Positions 47,601 through 55,917 are shown, numbered from the stretch's first letter. The stretch is DNA of 64,000 bases from Clostridiales bacterium (GCA_015655075.1 JAATFT010000055.1:62001-126000), one strand, 5' to 3'. The notes: generated by a model from the letters alone, not told the origin. Numbers and translations: made by a program.

Positions 47601-48023
47601 GGAAATTCCCCCTTTCCTGTTTAAAGTTCGGAAACTCTTTGTATGCAGATTTGTACCGCAAAGATGCGTACGGGGAGTTTCCGAGAGTGCTTGTTTATTA
47701 TGATGGAGCATATAAACCTAAATCATAATAAAAGGGAGGGGGATTATTTTGTTCATCTTTAATCTTCCGTTTTTTTCTTTTTTACAGAGGGAAATGTATG
47801 GTCTGACCGGCCATTTCACCTGCCTAATTAGTATAATTAATAAACAATAATACATGTCGGATAGGAGATAAAACATTGCCGGATTAAAAATTATGGATAT
47901 AATAAAACTTAACAGAAATTGATTTTAAAATTGGTTTAAATTGGTTTTGAAATTTCTGATATAAGGCAGTGCTTTTTAAAATGATACAGAATAATGAAAC
48001 CGGCTGATGGAAAGGAGATATCT
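47601..48023 (+). promoter_or_regulatory. Intergenic region with hairpin and direct repeat upstream of the GH31 gene
   Basis: A nested hairpin is formed by CGGAAACTC (47639-47647) and GAGTTTCCG (47685-47693), with GTAC-GCA/TGC-TAC-type pairing inside. AAATTGGTTT occurs twice in tandem at 47928-47937 and 47938-47947, a possible operator. A GGGAGGGGG followed by TTG at 47749 opens a 33-codon frame that I do not consider a supported gene. Confidence 0.4.
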
Positions 48024-50393
48024 ATGAAATTTAGCAATGGATGCTGGGTACAAAGAGAAAGAACGGAATGCTTCAGCCCGGCCGAGGTCTATGAAACAAA
48101 ACGAAGCAATAACAGCATAACCTTTTTGGCGCCTACTCATAAAATCAATCACAGAGGCGACACCCTGGGCGGACCTAACTTAACAATCACAATTTCCGCA
48201 CCCGCACCGGAGGTCTTAAGAGTTCAGACCTTCCATTATATTGGCGCCTCGGACCACGGACCCAATTTTGAATTATCCATAGATGATAACGCAGTTTTAG
48301 CAATTGAAGAAGAGGACTGGGGTTACAGGCTTTTAAGCGGTTCCCTGAATTTAACTGTCAATAAACATAATGGGGATATGGAGTTTAACCGCGGGAAATA
48401 TAAATTAACGGACAGTAAACGACGTGACCTGGCATATGTGAAGACGGATTTTAAAGGGCTTGCTTATGAAACCGACAACAAAGACGCCTATATGCGGGAA
48501 CAGTTGGGTTTGTCCGTAGGAGAATTAATCTACGGACTTGGGGAACGTTTTACGCCGTTTATCAAAAACGGACAGACTGTAAATATCTGGAACGAGGACG
48601 GCGGTACTTCGACGGAATTATCCTATAAAAACATACCGTTTTATCTGTCCAACAGAGGATATGGCATATTGGTCAACAGTCCTGACAAGGTATCCTTTGA
48701 AGTAAGTTCGGAGATGGTTAAGAAGATTGGTTTTTCCGTTCCGGGGGAAAGCCTGGATTACTTTATTTTTAACGGGCCGACTATGAAAGAGGCCATATCC
48801 CGATACACGGATTTAACAGGTAAACCGGCGCTTCCGGCACCCTGGACTTTTGGCCTGTGGCTGTCCACTTCCTTTACCACCGACTATGATGAAGAAACGG
48901 TGACCGGTTTTGTGGACGGTATGATAAAAAGAGAGATTCCTCTCAGTGTATTTCATTTTGACTGCTTCTGGATGAAAAGCTTTCACTGGTCTGATTTTCA
49001 GTGGGATAAGGAGGTATTCCCGGATCCGGCCGGCATGTTAAAGCGTTTAAAAGAAAAGGGACTTAGGATCTGTGTATGGATAAATTCCTATATTGCCCAG
49101 GAGTCGGCTTTATTTGAGGAAGGCATGAAAAACGGTTATTTTGTAAAGAGAGTTAACGGCGACGTGTGGCAATGGGATATGTGGCAGCCTGGAATGGCTT
49201 TGGTTGACTTTACTAATCCGGCGGCCTGCGAGTGGTTTTCCTCCAAGCTGGAAGCGTTGATGGATATGGGAGTTGACTGCTTTAAAACTGACTTCGGAGA
49301 GAGAATACCCATCAGGGATGTTGTATATGATAACGGTGCGGATCCGGTAAAAATGCATAATTATTACACCTATCTCTACAATAAAACCGTATTTGGATTA
49401 TTGGAGAGAAAAAGGGGAAAAGGAGACGGAGTGGTATTTGCCAGAAGCGCCACGGTGGGCGGACAGAAGTTCCCGGTACATTGGGGCGGAGACTGCTGGT
49501 CGGACTATGAATCCATGGCGGAAAGCTTAAGGGGCGGATTGTCCTTGACCATGTCGGGTTTTGGTTTCTGGAGCCATGATATCGGCGGCTTTGAAGATAC
49601 CTCCACACCGGACGTTTATAAAAGATGGGTCGCATTTGGATTACTGTCCTCCCATTCCAGACTGCACGGAAGCACTTCCTACCGTGTGCCCTGGGCTTAT
49701 GATGAAGAATCGGTTTCGGTAGTCAGGTTCTTTGCAAAATTAAAGGCCTCTTTAATGCCGTACATTTACAAAAATGCCGTTGAAACCAGTACAACGGGGA
49801 TACCTACCATGAGAAGCATGGTTTTGGAATTCCAGGATGACCCCGCCTGCCAGTACCTGGACAGACAGTATATGTTAGGTGACAGCCTTTTGGTGGCGCC
49901 TATCTTTAATGAAGAAGGCATGGCACAATATTTTGTCCCGGAAGGGAACTGGACGGATTTTCTCACCGGTGAAAAGGTTACGGGCGGAAGATGGATAAAG
50001 GAACATCACGGTTATTTAAGCATTCCCTGCCTGGTGAGGGAAAATTCCATTATTGCGGCAGGGGCGGTGGATACGAAACCGGAATACGACTATGCAAAGG
50101 ATGTAACCTTAAAAGTTTATGAGCTAATGGAAGGAACAAAAGCCCAAACAGATGTTTACAACAGCAAAGCGGAGTTGGAATTAAGTGCCTCCGTGTTAAA
50201 GGAAGGAAATAAAATTACGGTTCAGGTTCAAAAATTTGGAGAGGGAAAGCCTTTTCGAATTTATCTCCACAATGTTAAAAATGTGGCTACCATTACCGGC
50301 GCCGTCCTTCAGGCCGAAGAGAAGGGGACAATGCTTCTGCCTGCCGAAGAGGGAAAGGATTCTGTTACGATTATGACTTGTTTGTTAAATTAA
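48024..50393 (+). CDS. GH31 alpha-xylosidase (YicI type)
   Basis: The 789-residue protein aligns with YicI-type alpha-xylosidases, which remove alpha-1,6-xylose from isoprimeverose and xyloglucan oligosaccharides in the cytoplasm. The nucleophile is Asp423 in KTDFGERIP and the acid/base is Asp490 in GGDCWSDYESM, at the expected spacing. The N-terminal beta-sandwich, the (beta/alpha)8 core from about residue 270 and C-terminal beta domains from about 580 are complete, with no signal peptide. ATG 48024 follows AAAGGAG. With the xylan-like importer elsewhere in the window it suggests use of hemicellulose fragments, though the two are 13 kb apart. Confidence 0.9.
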   Translation: MKFSNGCWVQRERTECFSPAEVYETKRSNNSITFLAPTHKINHRGDTLGGPNLTITISAPAPEVLRVQTFHYIGASDHGPNFELSIDDNAVLAIEEEDWGYRLLSGSLNLTVNKHNGDMEFNRGKYKLTDSKRRDLAYVKTDFKGLAYETDNKDAYMREQLGLSVGELIYGLGERFTPFIKNGQTVNIWNEDGGTSTELSYKNIPFYLSNRGYGILVNSPDKVSFEVSSEMVKKIGFSVPGESLDYFIFNGPTMKEAISRYTDLTGKPALPAPWTFGLWLSTSFTTDYDEETVTGFVDGMIKREIPLSVFHFDCFWMKSFHWSDFQWDKEVFPDPAGMLKRLKEKGLRICVWINSYIAQESALFEEGMKNGYFVKRVNGDVWQWDMWQPGMALVDFTNPAACEWFSSKLEALMDMGVDCFKTDFGERIPIRDVVYDNGADPVKMHNYYTYLYNKTVFGLLERKRGKGDGVVFARSATVGGQKFPVHWGGDCWSDYESMAESLRGGLSLTMSGFGFWSHDIGGFEDTSTPDVYKRWVAFGLLSSHSRLHGSTSYRVPWAYDEESVSVVRFFAKLKASLMPYIYKNAVETSTTGIPTMRSMVLEFQDDPACQYLDRQYMLGDSLLVAPIFNEEGMAQYFVPEGNWTDFLTGEKVTGGRWIKEHHGYLSIPCLVRENSIIAAGAVDTKPEYDYAKDVTLKVYELMEGTKAQTDVYNSKAELELSASVLKEGNKITVQVQKFGEGKPFRIYLHNVKNVATITGAVLQAEEKGTMLLPAEEGKDSVTIMTCLLN

Positions 50394-50405
50394 AATATTG
50401 AAGTT

Positions 50406-50447
50406 AAAATCAGCCGGAAAACAGTTTCAATTTTTCCGGCTGATTTT
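50406..50447. terminator. Bidirectional terminator between GH31 and agrB
   Basis: AAAATCAGCCGGAAAA at 50406-50421 pairs with TTTTCCGGCTGATTTT at about 50432-50447, with flanking A and T runs serving the two convergent genes. Confidence 0.85.
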
Positions 50448-50494
50448 AATTGATATTTGAATTGCTTTGATAAAATAAAAGTTAGAATATAACA

Positions 50495-51088
50495 TCAAAT
50501 TTTCGAAAATTTACTTATTATTATAAATTTCATTTTAGATAGTATCAAAAGTATTGAGATGATAATGAAAGAAAATAGTATTATGGTAGTATAATTAATA
50601 AGTTTAAAATAATAAAATATACTTAAAAGCAGTGTTTGAAGAGTTAAAATTATATTTACCATTTTCTTAAAAAATATAATTTCCGTATCATCTAAAGGTT
50701 TGCTTATGCTTCCCATCGGAGATAATTTATGTATTGTATAAATTGCGAATAATAAGATACATAAACCTAATATTTTATTTTTATTGATACTGATATAATT
50801 TATGATAACGCATAATATAAATATAAGAGAGTTTGAAAGAATATAACAAGTAAGTTTTCTTTTACTATGATAGCCTCCGGTGAATGTCCTCAAAGTGATA
50901 AATGATGATAAAAATACCAGAACCGTAATTAGCTTATGCATACATACACCAATACATATAGCAGTCAATATATTAATGAGTATATTGATCGTGCTTTTAA
51001 TTCCATAATTATATAATTCCTTATCCTGTGTATCTATGATATTTTTATCTATCATCTGCTGTACAATTAAGCCTGAAATATTAATCAT
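50495..51088 (-). CDS. agrB: AgrB-like peptide-processing membrane protease
   Basis: The 197-residue protein has five to six hydrophobic segments. The AgrB catalytic pair is present as His74 and Cys81 in FTGGYHSKRKLTC. AgrB cuts the C-terminal tail of AgrD and forms the cyclic thiolactone autoinducer at the membrane. It is the last gene of the minus-strand operon; its ATG overlaps the agrD stop codon (ATGA), so the two are translationally coupled. Base composition is far more A+T-rich than the neighbouring GH31 gene. Confidence 0.9.
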   Translation of the reverse strand: MINISGLIVQQMIDKNIIDTQDKELYNYGIKSTINILINILTAICIGVCMHKLITVLVFLSSFITLRTFTGGYHSKRKLTCYILSNSLIFILCVIINYISINKNKILGLCILLFAIYTIHKLSPMGSISKPLDDTEIIFFKKMVNIILTLQTLLLSIFYYFKLINYTTIILFSFIIISILLILSKMKFIIISKFSKI

Positions 51089-51177
51089 ACAAACTTTCTT
51101 AATTTTTTAGCGCTATCGGGAAGAGAATCCTGATACATAATATACCAGCAAGTTATATTGGCACTAACAGTTACCAT
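51085..51177 (-). CDS. agrD: AgrD-like cyclic autoinducer precursor (30 residues)
   Basis: The 30-codon frame from ATG 51177 encodes VSANITCWYIMYQ followed by an acidic then basic tail (DSLPDSAKKLRKF). This is the standard clostridial AgrD pattern: SAN-T-C, a five-residue ring (probably Cys-Trp-Tyr-Ile-Met), then YQ and a charged tail removed by AgrB. The usual N-terminal amphipathic helix of about 20 residues is missing or very short, because the frame is preceded by a stop a few codons upstream. It overlaps the end of the kinase gene by 14 bases and the start of agrB by 4. The missing leader may impair membrane presentation. Confidence 0.8.
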   Translation of the reverse strand: MVTVSANITCWYIMYQDSLPDSAKKLRKFV

Positions 51178-52069
51178 AAGAAATAAGTACGGAATTTAAA
51201 ACAATATTAGTCGTATAAATAGTATTCTCTACCTCATCCAGTTCAAGAAAAATTTTATTAAATTCGTTTTTTACAGATGTATTATCTTTTTCAAAGCTAT
51301 CATATAGACTAATCAACTGATTTTTAATATCATGTCTAACCTTTCGTAATTGCTTATTACTTTCATCCATTTCCCGATAATAATTCTCATTAAGCTTGTT
51401 TTCCAGCAGCATAAGGTCATTTTGATGCTCTTTCCATATCATAAAGTTAAATTTTTTGAAGATGTAGAATATGATATAATTACTAAATAACACCATTATA
51501 ATGATAGAAAGACAAAGAATACTGCTTTCCAAATCTTGATTATGCCATACAAGTCTTATAATTAAGCAGCAACTGATTATTCCCGTAATTGGAATAATTA
51601 TTAATAAGGCTATTATATTTTTAGGAAGCTTTACTATTTTTTCAGTCCGAAAATAACAAAGTACTTTTATAATAAGAAATCGAAGTAATTCACAGATAAT
51701 AATTCCGATATAATATTCTTCTATGAAGTTATCTCCCTTTAGAATATATAAGGCTGTTTGTAATATTAATAAGCCAACCGGTTCCACGACGAAACCGATT
51801 CCTATATACATAATTACCAATATAAATCTTGAGGATAAAATGCATGAATATTGAAGACTAAAAATATATATAATTAACAGGCAGCCGATCAGATTTACTG
51901 AAGGAATGCCAAGTCTATTAATGCAGGTAAGAGCTGCGGCGCTAGTTATTAATGTTATAAGATGGACTAACGGGGGGGATTTTCTATTATGGGCAAAGCA
52001 ATTCATATATTTTGTTTGTATTAAAAAATCAAAAAAATTAGCAGCAAATAGAATAATTATTTCTGTCAT
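51164..52069 (-). CDS. AgrC-like sensor kinase lacking its ATP-binding domain
   Basis: The 301-residue protein has six or seven membrane segments (to about 205), a coiled-coil dimerisation helix, and an H-box KVRHDIKNQL with phospho-acceptor His246. It ends in the middle of the N-box (TTNIVLNSVLIS then a stop), whereas AgrC-type kinases run on for about 130 residues with the G-boxes of the HATPase_c domain. It can therefore sense but not autophosphorylate. It starts within the response-regulator stop (ATGA) and its 3' end overlaps agrD. Either a deletion removed the kinase end and the agrD start, or the truncation is functional. Confidence 0.8.
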   Translation of the reverse strand: MTEIIILFAANFFDFLIQTKYMNCFAHNRKSPPLVHLITLITSAAALTCINRLGIPSVNLIGCLLIIYIFSLQYSCILSSRFILVIMYIGIGFVVEPVGLLILQTALYILKGDNFIEEYYIGIIICELLRFLIIKVLCYFRTEKIVKLPKNIIALLIIIPITGIISCCLIIRLVWHNQDLESSILCLSIIIMVLFSNYIIFYIFKKFNFMIWKEHQNDLMLLENKLNENYYREMDESNKQLRKVRHDIKNQLISLYDSFEKDNTSVKNEFNKIFLELDEVENTIYTTNIVLNSVLISYGNC

Positions 52070-52773
52070 AATTTATTATTTAAAAACTCTAAATGTTTAA
52101 GTTTAACTTGCTGCCGATAATTTCTGCTAATATATAAAATTTCATCCGTTTTTAAAATAAGCTCTCCTCTGACAATTTCTCTTATATATTCCATATTTAT
52201 TATATATGAAATATGTATATTAACGAAAAGATGTTCATCTAATTGTGACCATATCTCTTCGAGTGTCATATTAAATTGATATAACTTATTATTTGTATGG
52301 ATAAAAGCTTTTCGTCTATTTTTTTCAATATAAATGATATCCCCACAGGCTAAATTGTACCTATTTTTTCGATAACTGAAGGCAAAATTACTTTTGGTTA
52401 ATTTAAGGTAAGAGGATACTTTATCCAAAATTTGAATAAATTTATCATATTCGATAGGCTTTCGAATGAAATCAAAGGTGATTACTTCAAATACATCATA
52501 AACATACTGAGGATAGCTGGTTAAATATATAAACAAAGCCCTTGGCTCTGTATTTCTTAGTTTCTTGGCAAGGGTAATCCCATCTAAATTTTCCATCTCT
52601 ATATCCAGAATATATAAATTATAATGAATATCTTGTTTATTTTTATAATCCAGAAGTTCATTACCACTAAAAAAAACATCATATTCATAATTCCGGTTAT
52701 GGAGTGTATCAAAGTAGCGTTCAATTTTCTCAATTACCTTTGTATCATCGTCACATACAGCAATAGAAATCAT
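52066..52773 (-). CDS. LytTR-family response regulator (AgrA-like)
   Basis: The 235-residue regulator has an N-terminal receiver domain (acidic CDDD at 7-10, phospho-acceptor Asp57 in LYILDIEM, conserved Lys near 106 in FIRKPIE) and a C-terminal LytTR DNA-binding domain (about 140-235, ending HLEFLNN). Such proteins bind paired imperfect direct repeats and activate autoinducer operons. A purine-rich AAGGATG precedes ATG 52773. With the cognate kinase lacking an ATPase domain, phosphorylation would need another donor or not occur. Confidence 0.9.
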   Translation of the reverse strand: MISIAVCDDDTKVIEKIERYFDTLHNRNYEYDVFFSGNELLDYKNKQDIHYNLYILDIEMENLDGITLAKKLRNTEPRALFIYLTSYPQYVYDVFEVITFDFIRKPIEYDKFIQILDKVSSYLKLTKSNFAFSYRKNRYNLACGDIIYIEKNRRKAFIHTNNKLYQFNMTLEEIWSQLDEHLFVNIHISYIINMEYIREIVRGELILKTDEILYISRNYRQQVKLKHLEFLNNKL

Positions 52774-52795
52774 CTACTTTCACATCCTTTGTAAG

Positions 52796-53029
52796 TTAAT
52801 CATCTTCTACACAAGAATCAAAAAACTTGGAAGAAAAAAATTCCTTCATTGAAATTTCAAAACCATCACATAATCTACTAATCGTAGTAATAGTTGGATT
52901 TTTTCCATGTATGATATTCATTAGGGTAGACATGGGAACAGCAGAGCGGTATGATAGAACATAGTAACTAATCTGTCTTTGAGAACATAATTCATTGATG
53001 CGGTTTACTACAGCTTCCCTACTTTTCAA
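52796..53029 (-). CDS. Small XRE-family transcriptional regulator
   Basis: The protein of about 77 residues is a single helix-turn-helix domain (SYYVLSYRSAVPMSTLMNII, then NPTITTISRLCDGFEISMKEF). I favour TTG 53029 as start because GGGGGA lies seven bases upstream and the promoter at 53082-53054 then leaves a short leader; ATG 53044 gives 82 residues but almost no leader. It is the first gene of the agr-type operon and is probably its local repressor or modulator. C-terminal residues are acidic. Confidence 0.82.
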   Translation of the reverse strand: MKSREAVVNRINELCSQRQISYYVLSYRSAVPMSTLMNIIHGKNPTITTISRLCDGFEISMKEFFSSKFFDSCVEDD

Positions 53030-53053
53030 GACATAATCCCCCATCTAAATATA

Positions 53054-53082
53054 ATAATATTATATCCTATTTATATTGACAA
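53054..53082 (-). promoter_or_regulatory. Promoter of the agr-type operon
   Basis: On the minus strand TTGTCA (53082-53077) and TATTAT (53059-53054) are 17 bp apart. Predicted start is near 53047. Confidence 0.5.
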
Positions 53083-53383
53083 TTACTACCTTATATGGGA
53101 GTAATTTTATTAGATTATAAAAGAAATATTACATTGAAAATGGTAAGTCTGAAAAAAATATCATAAATTTATAAATTATAAGTAAATAATATAAATTTTT
53201 TAATGTACATTCCGTGTAATATAATCGCATAATACTTATATCAGTATTCTCAACATGACTGAATGACATTCACCGCTTTCAAATTTGATGCATTCGTTAT
53301 AACATTTTCCATCGTAAAAAGATGAGGATTGCGGAAGAACCTAATTACTTCAAGAATATTCATTTGTATGAAATATAATTTAA

Positions 53384-53453
53384 TGACAATTCATGTCAGA
53401 TAAAGTACATAATGTGGCTTAAAATGGAAAATAGAAATCATTTTAATTATAAT
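53384..53453 (+). promoter_or_regulatory. Putative promoter and dyad operator before the secreted-protein gene
   Basis: TATAAT at 53448-53453 has TGGAAA 17 bp upstream (53425-53430). The dyad TGACA-ATTCA-TGTCA at 53384-53398 lies just upstream, and GAATGACATTC occurs near 53263. The rest of 53045-53383 contains no gene. Confidence 0.4.
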
Positions 53454-53515
53454 AAAATTACAAACAAAATATCGATATTAGTTTGAAAGTAATTATTCGC
53501 AAAGGAGGCTTTTTT

Positions 53516-54028
53516 ATGTCTAAAGTTTTTAAAAAGTTTATTTTAGGTTTTTTAGTTATGGTTCTGGTAACATTAACATTGTCACCCCCACCGATTAGTA
53601 ATGCAGCTGTTAATGATAATCAAGTTTCTACTATAACGGCAAAAAAAACTTATCCAACTGAATGGACTCAGAGATTTGATGCAACACAATATTCCAGTGC
53701 AAAATTAAAAAAAGCATCAAAAGCTATTCTAGCTGCTGCAATAATTGCAGCTTTTGGAAAAACAGGATTAACATCAGAGACATTTGCTAAAACTATTGCT
53801 AGTGCTTTACTTAGTAATTTCTATGTCAATAGTGAGACACAAGATGTTTATTATTCCTATGAAGTTTATTACAGGGAATTAGGTCCTGGTAAATTTGATT
53901 CTATAGGAAATTTTTTAGGAGACTATCAAATTAAAGTAGTTGAAACAACTTATTCAAATGTCGGGATGACAAAAAAGATATCTTCCAATATTACATATTA
54001 CAAGAGTACTAGTATTTTTTATTGGTAA
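53516..54028 (+). CDS. Small secreted protein of unknown function beside the agr-type locus
   Basis: The 170-residue protein begins with a clear signal peptide (basic SKVFKK, hydrophobic FILGFLVMVLVTL, cleavage likely after ISNA or ISNAA). A Lys-rich linker leads to an amphipathic, alanine-rich segment (ASKAILAAAIIAAFGKTG), and the C-terminal half is Tyr-rich and probably beta-stranded. AAAGGAGG precedes ATG 53516. I do not recognise the family. Its divergent placement next to an Agr-type operon in an A+T-rich insert suggests a quorum-controlled secreted factor such as a bacteriocin-like protein; that is inference. Confidence 0.72.
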   Translation: MSKVFKKFILGFLVMVLVTLTLSPPPISNAAVNDNQVSTITAKKTYPTEWTQRFDATQYSSAKLKKASKAILAAAIIAAFGKTGLTSETFAKTIASALLSNFYVNSETQDVYYSYEVYYRELGPGKFDSIGNFLGDYQIKVVETTYSNVGMTKKISSNITYYKSTSIFYW

Positions 54029-54032
54029 AAGT

Positions 54033-54066
54033 AAAAGGGTCAGAAATTATTTTTTCCGACCCTTTT
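54033..54066. terminator. Terminator after the secreted-protein gene
   Basis: AAAAGGGTC (54033-54041) pairs with GACCCTTTT (54058-54066), followed by more T. It overlaps the 3' end of the convergent 57-codon gene and may serve both strands. Confidence 0.75.
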
Positions 54067-54220
54067 TTATATACGCATAAATATCATATATTAAAAGACA
54101 ACATATAGTAATTGATGAAAATTGAATAGATTTAATTATATTCTTGTTTTCTATCCAGATATAAGAAATTAATAATAAAAATATGTATTTAAATATATTT
54201 GATATTATTATATTTTTCAA
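54047..54220 (-). CDS. Candidate 57-residue two-helix membrane peptide
   Basis: From TTG 54220 on the minus strand a frame runs 57 codons to TAA at 54047, preceded by AAAAGGAGATATAA, a near-ideal ribosome site. The product starts MKNIIISNIFKYIFLLLIS, has a second hydrophobic stretch (SITICCLLIYDIYAYI) and a basic tail (KKGRKK). It is convergent with the secreted-protein gene. A small basic two-helix membrane protein in this position could be an immunity factor, or simply an unknown peptide. The ORF is real as read; expression is unproven. Confidence 0.5.
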   Translation of the reverse strand: MKNIIISNIFKYIFLLLISYIWIENKNIIKSIQFSSITICCLLIYDIYAYIKKGRKK

Positions 54221-54476
54221 TATTATATCTCCTTTTATTAGTGATGTTATAAATATAATTGTATAAAAACATACTTTATCATCATCTTTTATGAGTAAGA
54301 AAAGTATTTATTTGTTTTTTATATAAAACTCCTATCATATTATTACTCATTGCAATATTATAGATAGAGTAAATTTTGATTAATTATAGCTTATATGTGG
54401 GTGTCGATTATAACATTAACGATATATAAATATATTAGTCCTATTTTAAAATTTTTGCAAGGAGGAAATAAAAAAC

Positions 54477-54582
54477 ATGATAAATTACCGTCCGTTTTGG
54501 GGAAACTTTAAAAGAGAAAAATGTATCATCTTATGCATTAATTCACAAATGTAAATATAATGTAAGTAACTTTAATTGTGAA
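54477..54582 (+). pseudogene. Frameshifted XRE regulator remnant
   Basis: A strong AAGGAGG precedes ATG 54477, which encodes MINYRPFWGNFKREK before running to a stop. In the frame one base earlier, the same DNA continues KNVSSYALIHKCKYNVSN. Together these match the start of small XRE regulators (MI-Y-PFW-T-K-K, S-Y-LIHKYN), split by a single-base shift in an A-run. The remainder is cut off by the IS remnant. Confidence 0.6.
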
Positions 54583-54823
54583 TGGCAATAGAAAATGTAT
54601 CTTTTTTGGCAACTAAAAATGTACTTCCTATTGTCACCTACAGGACTCTCACCGTTAGGTAATTAAATAATTACTCTTTATCATTACCTTTCAGATAAGC
54701 TTTACGGTGCTCTAGCCGGTAATTTTTACCTTCAAGGTGTATGACATCACATCGATACATTAGACGGTCAAGAGCTGCTGAAACTAACTTCCCGTCATCA
54801 CTGAACAGTTCCTGCCATTCTTC
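54583..54823 (-). mobile_element. IS21-family remnant: terminus and istB 3' end
   Basis: Minus-strand translation from about 54823 gives EEWQELFSDDGKLVSAALDR, then LMYRCDVIHLEGKNYRLEHR and a stop at 54671, the C-terminus of an IstB-type ATPase helper. The outer end carries TAGTTGCCAAAAAAGATAC and TTTTCTATTGCC, which resemble IS21 terminal repeats. IstA and most of istB are missing, so the element is dead. Confidence 0.68.
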
Positions 54824-54894
54824 AAATCATTTATTTCAGATTAGTGCCGGCAGAGGAATTGACAAAAACATCCCGCAGTACAGTGGATAAAGCT

Positions 54895-55836
54895 CTATGA
54901 AAATACGTGTCTGGATATTTCAATAAATTTTTCCATTGCTTTTGTAATGCTGGTGTTTTTTCTATGCGCCAGAAAAGTATCACGATGAGCTGTTTCATCA
55001 TCGATTTTATAATAAATCAATTCATTTTGGCGTGTAGCCAGCTTTACAAGAGTATCAGTAACAAAAACGTTTCCTATTCCGTGAGTCCCAAGGTTATAGG
55101 CAGTCATAAGCTGGTTTAAATACAGCACGTTTCCGGGAAGAAAACCGTAATCTTCGCAAATCTTCATGCTTCTTGTGTGCAAATCATGCCCCTTTTTAAG
55201 AAGAATAAAACTCTGGTCAGATAATTCGGACATATTTAAACATTCCTGCTTATAAATATGCTTATTGTTTAAAATATCTAAATAGGATAATTGATATTTT
55301 TGATATTTTTTATTGACAGGATCGTTTACAGGTATTCCCAGCAGTATCTGTTCTGTCAGAAGATGGTGTGAAATAAATAAATTACTGTCATATTCTCCGG
55401 AGTCAATAATCAGGTCTATATGACTATCCAGTGCCCGTTTATATAAGTCTATGGAATCTGCTTCCGTAATCTCCAGGGATATTCCCGGATACTTTTGAGT
55501 AAATATTTTGATAATGGGGGGAAGCATGCAGGAAGAGAAAAAATTAGCCCCGCCTACATTTAAATGACCGGATTTCAAATTAGATATTTCTAAAAGCTGA
55601 TTTTTTAATCCATACTCGATATTCATGATTTGTTCAATTGCATGAATGTATGCTTCTCCGGCTTCGGTTAACGTTAGCGGAATTGTGGAACGATTAAATA
55701 TTTTATTGTTTAGTTCGATTTCAGCTTTATGTATTGCCGTGCTCAATGCAGGCTGAGATATAAATAGATTTTTAGCGGCTTTGGAAAAACTTCCGGCTTT
55801 GTATACCTCATATACATATTTTGTTCCTCTAAGCAT
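54895..55836 (-). CDS. LysR-family transcriptional regulator
   Basis: The 313-residue regulator has an N-terminal winged helix-turn-helix (YVYEVYKAGSFSKAAKNLFI, then SQPALSTAIHKAE) and a LysR substrate-binding domain from about residue 90. ATG 55836 follows GGAGG; the longer frame to 55920 lacks a ribosome site. It is divergently transcribed from the ATC-hydrolase-like operon at 56135, the classic arrangement of a LysR activator and its target, and the effector is probably that operon's substrate. Its 3' end lies next to the IS21 remnant. Confidence 0.9.
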   Translation of the reverse strand: MLRGTKYVYEVYKAGSFSKAAKNLFISQPALSTAIHKAEIELNNKIFNRSTIPLTLTEAGEAYIHAIEQIMNIEYGLKNQLLEISNLKSGHLNVGGANFFSSCMLPPIIKIFTQKYPGISLEITEADSIDLYKRALDSHIDLIIDSGEYDSNLFISHHLLTEQILLGIPVNDPVNKKYQKYQLSYLDILNNKHIYKQECLNMSELSDQSFILLKKGHDLHTRSMKICEDYGFLPGNVLYLNQLMTAYNLGTHGIGNVFVTDTLVKLATRQNELIYYKIDDETAHRDTFLAHRKNTSITKAMEKFIEISRHVFS

Positions 55837-55888
55837 AAAATGACCTCCATATAAAAAAAATTTATAACTGTTATATAAATATATGTAT

Positions 55889-55917
55889 TTGATTATATCC
55901 TTTGCAGATGCTATAAT
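55889..55917 (+). promoter_or_regulatory. Promoter of the ATC-hydrolase-like operon
   Basis: TTGATT at 55889-55894, 17-bp spacer, TATAAT at 55912-55917. It lies 53 bp from the LysR start codon, a typical LysR-regulated divergent layout. Confidence 0.6.

Noticed and set aside
47749-47850. 33-codon frame after GGGAGGGGG
   Set aside because: TTG start and a good ribosome site, but the product has no recognisable character and no supporting context.
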